Below, one piece after another: positions 56,369-64,000 of a stretch of DNA of 64,000 nt (its first letter is position 1; each line of letters begins with the position of its first letter). This stretch comes from Colletotrichum lupini (Eukaryota; Ascomycota; Sordariomycetes; Glomerellales; Glomerellaceae): contig NC_064678.1 of the NCBI RefSeq assembly GCF_023278565.1, forward strand, positions 6,510,001 to 6,574,000, in the 5' to 3' direction. Under the pieces are notes generated by a model, which was not told where the DNA came from, ran no database searches, and saw only the letters and a program-made list of their open reading frames with translations. The translations under genes were made by a program, and so were the position numbers.

Positions 56369-59272
56369 ATGAGTAATCATTCCCGTCCCAGCGGCCTCGA
56401 TACGCCGTCCGATACGGCAGACGACCTCGACGAATCTCCTCCCTTCCGACAGACCCATCACGCAAGCGGGTCTCGTGAGCAAGGTAGACACGGCTTTTCA
56501 ACTTTCTCTCGACTGCTTCCCCAACGACCTTTGGCAAGTCGTCGCTCACAAGTTATTGATCAGCAACAAGAGAAAGACTGCTCCGCTGGCGTCAGTGACC
56601 CCAACTATCCGGGCCCGTTAATAGCAGTATCCCTCGAAGAACGTGGTTCAACCGGCGCCGAATCTACTGTCCTTTACTCAGCATCCCGCCCACCTCTCTT
56701 CTCTCACCCTTCATATACACATGCGCGCCCGCACCTGACGCAAAACCACCAGCAACTGAATGCAGAGGAACACTATTACCGTAATTTTCAAGATCAGGAG
56801 TACTTGACAATCTTTCACGAACCCCAACAACACTATCGCGTGCCCCATAATCACCAGTCCCCGCAAGACTTGAGCCAACAGCTTCGATATCATCACCAAG
56901 TATTTCCACATCCTTCGCCGGCGGACTCTATACAGTCAGCCTCCCTCGCTTCGTCTTCTCCCGACACGGCGTCTTTACTCTGCCATCCACACGACCCACG
57001 GCTTCTCCAGGCCCAGCTTCAAGCACCCACCGAAAGCGGCTTTGTATCATTTGCTTACGTAGACCCCGAATTGCCCCCAAATCCTGGCGAACTAGCCCCG
57101 ATCCATTTTTCGGGCCTAGAATCTGCACATCTCGCCCCGGAGTGCCCTGTGGATTTCTCTTTGTCCAGACCTGTAGCGGTACCCGCCCACCCATTCTATC
57201 ACAACCACCTCAGCGACGACTTCCTCCAACATCGCCAGACTGGGGTCCTTCAATACCCCGGCGGCTACCCGGCACCATTCATGCAGAACTCCGGGCTGTC
57301 CATTCTCAACGCCGAATCTTTCGACGATGGTATGTCGGGCTTTCGCGCACCAAGAAGCCTACCTCCTGGGGGGAAACCTGCTGCCGACACCAGTGAGGAG
57401 GCAAAACGATCCTCCAAGAAACGATCAAAGACTCAGTCTGTAGAGGTTGTAGAACTGGACGAGGAGGAAAAGAAGCGGTCAAGGGGGAGACCACGCCTAG
57501 ACACCAATGACGAGACCGCGAAAGACGTAAGTTGGCGAATGACTCCTGATCTTACCCCCCTTTTGCAGCTTTGCCACGGAAACTAGTTCGCATGTTATTG
57601 CCTTCCTTATCTTACACATGCTCCCTTAGTCGACCCCTTCTAACCATAGCAGCGTCGTCGAACACAAATTCGGCTCGCTCAAAGAGCCTACCGCAACCGC
57701 AAGGAGACAGCGATCCAATCGCTCGAGAAGAAAGTTGACGAGTTGAGGCGCACCAATGAAGAAATGAGCAAGGAGTTCATGAAACTCTACGACTTCGCCG
57801 TTAGTAAAGGCATGCACGAGAGCACACCCGAATTTGGTAGACAACTGCAAGCTACGACAGAAAAGTTTGTCTCTTTGGCGCGGAAGACGAGCGAGGAGCC
57901 AGAAAAGGAAGGCGACGTGCTTCCAAGCCAGGAAAATGATGGAGACGTTGAGGAAGTTGGCGGCCCTGCCGGTGGGCAAGAAAGGGGCAGCGAAAAGTCA
58001 CCATCTGCCGAAATTGCTAAGCCGATTGAGCAAGTCATATACGATGTTTTGTCAAGCGAGCAGCCGCAACAGCATCAGCTACAGTCAACACCTCGAACAC
58101 TCGCGATGACTGCGGTGCATACAACATCTTGGGCGCCCGATAGTCAGTCACACATGCCGCACTCGACACTATCCCAAGCCCCAATGGGCTACGAGATTGT
58201 GACGGAACCGACGCCGGATAATGCTAGTTTCCCATTCGGTATGTCCTACGAACATAGTCTGGACCAACCAGGCACTTTCGATCTACTCGCCAACCAGCCC
58301 TTTTCTGATTCCCTATTCAATATTCTCTCTTCACCGACCTCCTATGCCCACCAGGAGCGGACGTTTGGGCGGCGTCTGCAACGATCGACTCTAGAAAAGG
58401 CTTACACGTTGCTCCGCATGCCCAACCCTCCGAGCAGCCTCATCAACAGCGCTTTCGGTTTTAGTTTACTTTTCGAGCCCAAAGAGAGGATCATGGAGCG
58501 AATCGCTAACCGTCTCAGTGTCAACCAACGGGAAACAATGTTCAACTGGAAGTTTCCATTTTTACACCTAGGGGGCGGGGGAACGTGGTTCGACGAGATG
58601 AATGACTTGGATGAGATGGCGTACCCGAGCGGCCATAAACAGAGAAATCCGGTGGGGAATCAGGGGACGGCCGAGCCGTATCGGCAAAAGGTCGACTCAC
58701 TCTATGGCATGGGGCCGTGGGATGCGGCGACGGAAGAGATGCGAGACCTCAGAGTGGAGCGCGCCGCTGCGAGACTTCGAATGAACGTCCCTGGCCTGCA
58801 AGGCGACTTTTACGACGCGGACGAGGTTGAATGGGTTCTTCGGAGACGAGGAGTCGATATCCCCGCCGCTGCGGATTTCGTCACGGCAGAGATCGATCCT
58901 GCAGACTTTTCAGATGAGACCGCGGTTGCTGGACGTGCTCACGGTAGCGGACTCGATAGCAACGGCAGCAGCATTAACAACGCCTCCGATATCTTGAGCA
59001 GTTACGGAACGAGCCCTGGGGACGCCGCTGCCAGGCAATGGCTCGGGCAGACTCTGAAGCCGACAAGGCCGTCTGATGTCCACTTGGGCGATACACGGTC
59101 CGTCGGGCAGTCTAGCGACGCGGCGTCTAGTCAGATGCCCCTGGACCCGAGCCTTGCGGGCGATATGTTTGGGCTGGAGAGCACCTCTACCAACCAGACC
59201 GTAACGCCCGGGTCAAAGCGGAGGGCGGTGACGATCAATGTTGGAGTGCTCGTTCAAGGTATCTGCCCATAG
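56369..59272 (+). CDS. Large bZIP transcription factor
   Basis: Exons 56369-57526 and 57650-59272, intron 57527-57649; 926 residues. The first 340 residues are low-complexity (His, Gln, Pro, Ser). A basic stretch (KRSSKKRSK, KKRSRGRPR, the latter AT-hook-like) leads into the bZIP at about 387-435: RRRTQIRLAQRAYRNRKE followed by a zipper (IQSLEKKVDELRRTNEEM). The intron falls exactly at the start of the basic region. Downstream is a conserved fungal segment, FGRRLQRSTLEKAYTLLRMP and RIANRLSVNQRETMFNW, which in this family lies distal to the zipper, and a Ser/Asp/Gly-rich tail. It should act as a nuclear dimer. Targets are unknown. The 3' end may use further splicing near GTATCTGCC at 59259, so the last residues are less certain. 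Confidence 0.85.
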
Positions 59273-59949
59273 TCATCTCTACGATTCTGGTCCGACAATG
59301 CTAAGGTCAACTCTAGAAATCGGATTGAAATCGGTCTGCCTGGGACGATCACCAGGAATCCGGCCGAGAGACTTGAATGTTGCATTTTGGGCATCGCTGA
59401 CCACGTGAAAAAAAAAGGGCGGGCTTGATATTACTTGACTTCGAGAGGGGCGTATCATTGGGTATTAGACTGTGCCGGTACCAGAACGGCCAAACGCCTC
59501 GAATGGCTCATAGTTGATTCTTTTCTTCTGTTGATTCATGAAATTCCCGTTGATGTTGTGTCTCGAGGGGTACCCCAAAGAAGGGAAAAGAGACTTTCTT
59601 ATCTAGCGGTTGGCGCCTCGTACAAATGGGTTCACAAAACTATATGTTGTATTGTGGTAGTAGCTATTATGGAGGCTCTATCTAAGGCTTCGAGCTTATG
59701 GAGTAGAATTGAAGTTGGTTATAGTTCCTACGACACTTTTCTCGCCGGCACGAAATTGTTGCTTTCCCAAACTGCCTCATAACATCCGAACAGAAGATCT
59801 GGTATTATGTACTCGGGGATGAAGTTAAATTAAGTGACTGGAAGAATATAACATTTTCTATAAGGCGCGTGGAAATTACCCAACCTCACTTGGAAAAGGT
59901 TACTGTCGGATTAGAAGTCCAATTCGACCGCGGCATACAGCCGACTGCG
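59273..59949. other. Intergenic region leading into transposon DNA
   Basis: No supportable gene. TGTCGGATTAG at 59904 could be the 5' edge of the LTR of the element that follows, but no second LTR is inside the window to confirm it. Confidence 0.4.
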
Positions 59950-62900
59950 CAGGGGCCAATTAGGGGCCCTATTTACGATTATCGTAGCTAGCCTAACCTA
60001 TAGTTAGAACCTCCTTTTTATACTTACTACGCAGATATTTATATAATTTAATTAATCTCTTTATTAACTACGGTTCGAACTAACTACCCTATAATAGGGA
60101 TATTAATACTAATTAGTAATTAAATTCTACTATTATAAATCGGTAAGGTATTTTATTACGTAGAAGAGACGACTTCTTAATACTATACGGGATAGGAGAT
60201 TCGTACTAATTAACCTTATAAAAATAAACGAAAAAGGAGGCGATTCTCGAATACTATACGGAATTAAGTAATCGTAGCCCTTTACTACTTATAAAAGGTT
60301 AACGTTTACTACGTTAAACTACGTTAATTAACGGAACCGCTTGAGTAACTAGCCTTTTATTATTACCCCGAGTAGCTTTTTTATTAAACGACTTTTCTAT
60401 AGCCGGCCCGCGATTAGAAATTAACTAAGTAATAGAAAGGATCGCTAGTAAATAATAATTACTTAACTATAATTAAGCTACGAAAAAGACTACTTAAAAA
60501 ATATAAAATAGGGTACCGAGAGGCCGTAAAAGATAAGATCTTTAAGGTATTTAACCCTACTACGTACGAGCGATAAGTGGGCATTTTTAGTAATTTCCTC
60601 GAAATATACGATTTTATAAGAAAGAGGGCTTAACTTTATTAACCGTACTTAACGGCCTATACGGTTCTTAATAGCTTATATAGCTCCTTTACGAGCCGCC
60701 CGGCGTCTATTTTTAACTATTCTTACGGAATACTGCCCTAGAGGAAGTAGGTTAAAGAAGGAAGCTATTTAGAGATTATAGAGAGTACGAGGCTTAGGAG
60801 GCTAGAAATATACGAGATAGCGGAAATTAGTAACTAGTAAAGATCCCGAGACTAATTACTATATCTTTTTATAGTAATATAAACGTCTACTATTATTATT
60901 ATTAAAAAGAACTATTAAAACCTACCCTTTTTTATTAAACAAAAAGGAGGATCTTAGTAAGTATAATAGCTAGCGATCTAAAAGGGCAGTAATAATCGCT
61001 AAAAATAGTAAAAACGAGAGTAGTAGCAAGATAGCGAGAAAAAGTAAGAATCTCCTAGACCCCGATAAATTCGTTAAGTAGCGAAAGTACGGATTTATTA
61101 TAACTAGCGCGCGGATTAAATATATCCCTATTAAAATTAAACATATTAGCGACCGCTAATATAAGTATAAGCTAGAGCACGGCCCTTAGCGAGTTAGGGT
61201 AAAGAAGAAGAGAACGAAACCCGATCCTAAATAAAATCCTAATCCCTTATAAGTAAGTAAATATTAACCCGGATTATTAAGGGACGTAGATATATAAAAT
61301 CGCAAATTAGCCTAACGGTAAGTAAATTAACGTAGTATTAATCTATTTAACTAAAGTCTATAAAAAAAAGGGGCTATAGGGGCAACCCCTATTTTACGAA
61401 ATCGTAAACGACCTTAGCTATTAGCTAAACAAATAGTTCGCGAGCGTAAGCTTAGAAATTATAAAAGTAGTTAATAGATTCCTCTACGGGCGAGGGGTAT
61501 TACTAGCGTAATTATAATCGCGAGAGCTATATAAAATACTAATAGCGATAATTATAAAGGAGGAATTCGTACTATAGAACTAAGTATAAGTCGATAGAGC
61601 GTATAATCGCTTTAACGAATTTAGAAAAAGGGTAAACGACCCAGATTTCCTCTCTATAATTACTAATAGAAATCTATTATTATAAAAGGATATACCGGGG
61701 TAAAATATAGTATTAGAAGTACGATAATTAATAATTCCGCCTATTTTAATCTATAACTTATTACTACTATTAATACGAAATTCGGTACCGATTAGTTAAT
61801 AAGAAAAGAGGTAAACGACCCGAAGTTATTAATAGTACGTAGCGACGTAGGGATCGTATATAAATACTAAAAATCTAATAGTAAATACGAGGCAATTTAT
61901 AGACCTTAAAAAGATCTTCCTAAAAGAGAAATTATACTCTGGGGGGAAGTATAAGGTCTTATAAGAAACCCTAACGATGTTTTACAATTACTATAAAAAA
62001 GTCGGAATTAGGGAATATTAGTACTATTTAGTAATTAATATTATATTTATAAGTAAAGCCTTTAATTACTACTACGAAGCAGTACGTAATCTTAATTAAA
62101 ACGACTTTCTTAGCATAATTAACGTAATCCGAAGCCGCTTTAAGACTTACGATAAGAACTTAGAGCTCCTATCTAAGCTACGAGCGATTTCTTTTATATT
62201 TATAGCTAGGATAATAGAGGGTAAATCGTAAGTAGAGATCCTTAAAGAGCTTATTAATCGAATCGATAAGCTAGCGAAAACCTAGCTAAATAAGGGGATA
62301 AACGAGTAAAAAGTCGGATATTTTTATACTGTAGTCTAGCGTATACTAAAAGTAAAAATAACCCTATACTAAGTACTTAAAGACTACGAGACGCTCTGCT
62401 CGAGGCTAAGATCTAGCTTTAATATTAAAGTAAAAATACCGCGCTAAACCTACCTCTAGGCGTACGACGGCCCTTATTAGTAATATTAGGTTAATTAAAT
62501 ATATAATAAGAAAGGAAAAGAGGCTAGATATAGCAATCGCTAGTAAGGAGGCCTAGATTTATTAAATAGGCAGAGATTTAACTCACGGGCAGGGTAATAA
62601 AAAAAGCAATATTATATTTATAAAAAAGATAGATATTAGTTAAGTAATTACTCTAAGGAAGAGCGTACTAAATTATATAAATAGTATAAAAAGTCGAGGG
62701 TAGTAGATAGTAAAACTAGCCCTCGTTAATTTAACTAATTCCTCGTTATATATAAGGGCAGATCTGGGAGCACGGAACTTAGTAATAGTAGCTAAAATAG
62801 TAGCCTAAAGTATATACCCCCTATAAGAGATTCGGAAGATAAAGAAGATCTTACCCCCTATACTAACGAATTAGATTATAATAAAATTAACGATATTAAC

Positions 62901-64000
62901 TACTCTTTTTTCGCCCCGTTAGCCTCCGGAGGATATATAAAGCTAAACGAATAGAGGGTAGTAGAAGCTCTTAATAAGTAGGCTTTTATTTATAAATAGT
63001 AAGGGAAGGTCCCTTAGATAATAAATATAGAGGCGGCTAAAAGGGCAAATCTAATAGGGCCAAAGCCTATTCTCTTAACGATTAAAAAGAAGACGCTATC
63101 TTTTTTAATATTTAAAAAAAAGGAACATAGTACCGAGCAAATCTAGGGGTAGCTAGAGGGGTCCTTTTTATACTACTTAGATCCCTCGAATACTAAGCTT
63201 ATATAAGTATTCTATATAAATAAAAAGTACGGCCTAAATAATTTCTATAGGATTATCCTAGACACTAGGGCATCGTAATAGTTAATTAGAAAAAAAGGGT
63301 AATTCTAAGTGCTATAGAAAATCGTACTAGTAATACTTAATACGTTAACGGCGAGTATTATAAGGATTAGTTTCGGCCTAGGTAAGGAAATCGTCGCCCT
63401 AAGTATAATAGAAATAGAGACGTACTTCGGAACGATAACTTTTTATATTTTACTTATTAATACCCTATTTCTTTTATATCTAAAAGATATAGATCGACTA
63501 GGTATTATATTCGATAATACGAGGAACAGAATCTCTAGTAATAAGTACTTCGAAGTAGTCGAACGACGATAGGGGCATACGTTTATAAAGCTTACTAACG
63601 ATACGAAGTTAATTAATTACCTAACGGAAAGTAAGCTTAGAAAACTATACTAGAGATTCGGGCACCCGTTAGTTACGAGGCTATATAACCTCTTAAAGCA
63701 ATTAGGTAATAATAATATCGAAATAGGGGCGCTAGAATAGTTAACGAAAGTATACTACTAATACTAAATAAATACACAGAGCCCACGTAGATTTAAGTTT
63801 AAATTACGTAATAAGCTTAACTTTAACTAAGAAATCGTCGTCGATATTTTCTATTTAAATAGTCGGCTAGTACTATATATAATTAACGTAGCTATATCCT
63901 TCTAAGCAAAGTAATTCCTCCGGGATTTATAAGTAAAGATAGTATAGGTAGCCCTACGAAAAAGCTAGATCGATATATACTAGGGACCGCTAGACGGTAT
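59950..64000 (+). mobile_element. RIP-degraded Ty1/copia retrotransposon (partial, runs off the window)
   Basis: Abrupt change to AT-rich, TA-dense sequence at about 59965. On the plus strand, remnants occur in copia order. A gag-like region with a decayed CCHC knuckle lies near 62600-62660 (QYYIYKKDRY, where Cys would be expected at Tyr positions). A protease site reads LDTRAS at 63258-63275; the family has DTGA. The pre-integrase and integrase start at about 63630, with RFGHPLVTRLYNLLKQ, INTQSPRRFKFKL and EIVVDIFYL. Many in-frame stops are TAG/TAA. Integrase before any RT in this orientation supports copia. The left boundary is uncertain. Confidence 0.75.

Noticed and set aside
59435..59782. 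115-codon plus-strand frame next to the right-hand transposon
   Set aside because: One hydrophobic stretch but no homology I recognise and no promoter or splice signals.
1..64000. CRISPR arrays, bacterial operons, rRNA genes
   Set aside because: No regularly spaced repeats, ribosome-binding sites or rRNA-like sequence; all genes have fungal architecture.

Overview
This is filamentous ascomycete DNA (Pezizomycotina, most likely a Sordariomycete plant pathogen such as Colletotrichum; the genus is inference). The support is short introns (mostly 48-91 nt) with GTRAGT donors and CTAAC/CTGAC branch sites, Zn2Cys6 and DUF3425-type bZIP regulators, a PelB-type secreted pectate lyase, and AT-rich transposon remnants with the C-to-T/G-to-A pattern of repeat-induced point mutation (RIP). 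I assigned exon boundaries by reading splice sites; for every multi-exon model the summed exon length is a multiple of three.

Layout. 1-7 kb: the end of an RCC1-type gene, an ACR-2-like Zn2Cys6 regulator and a DHA2-type MFS transporter. 7-12.8 kb: no supportable gene. 12.8-15.8 kb: a pectate lyase preceded by a dense cluster of PacC-type hexamers, then a protealysin-like M4 metallopeptidase. 17.9-21.5 kb: an isolated MER3/HFM1 Sec63-domain relict carrying an in-frame stop, and a nucleotide-sugar transporter. 21.5-26.1 kb: empty. 26.1-36.9 kb: an accessory block of two BBE-like FAD oxidoreductases, a polytopic membrane protein, a bZIP regulator, a GXWXG/DUF4334 protein and a short-chain dehydrogenase, with no PKS, NRPS, terpene synthase or P450 in view.

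37.0-47.9 kb: an F-box-like gene split in two by a transposon nest. A Ty1/copia-type element (177-bp LTRs, 5-bp target duplication AAACA) sits in the coding region and itself contains a Ty3/gypsy element (223-bp LTRs). Both are RIP-degraded; the host gene halves are not, and ignoring the insertion plus one target-site copy gives a continuous 499-codon frame. 48.6-51.7 kb: a tandem pair of DUF3669-like genes, one intact and one broken. 52.2-53.5 kb: an LYR-motif protein. 56.4-59.3 kb: a long bZIP regulator. 59.95-64 kb: a second RIP-degraded Ty1/copia element running off the window.

How the genes relate: the 26-37 kb block resembles a small tailoring-enzyme set with its own regulator beside a transposon nest. 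The pectate lyase is a clear secreted virulence-type enzyme with a likely pH-responsive promoter. The remaining genes are core cellular functions (Ran-type regulation, nucleotide-sugar import, mitochondrial LYR protein).
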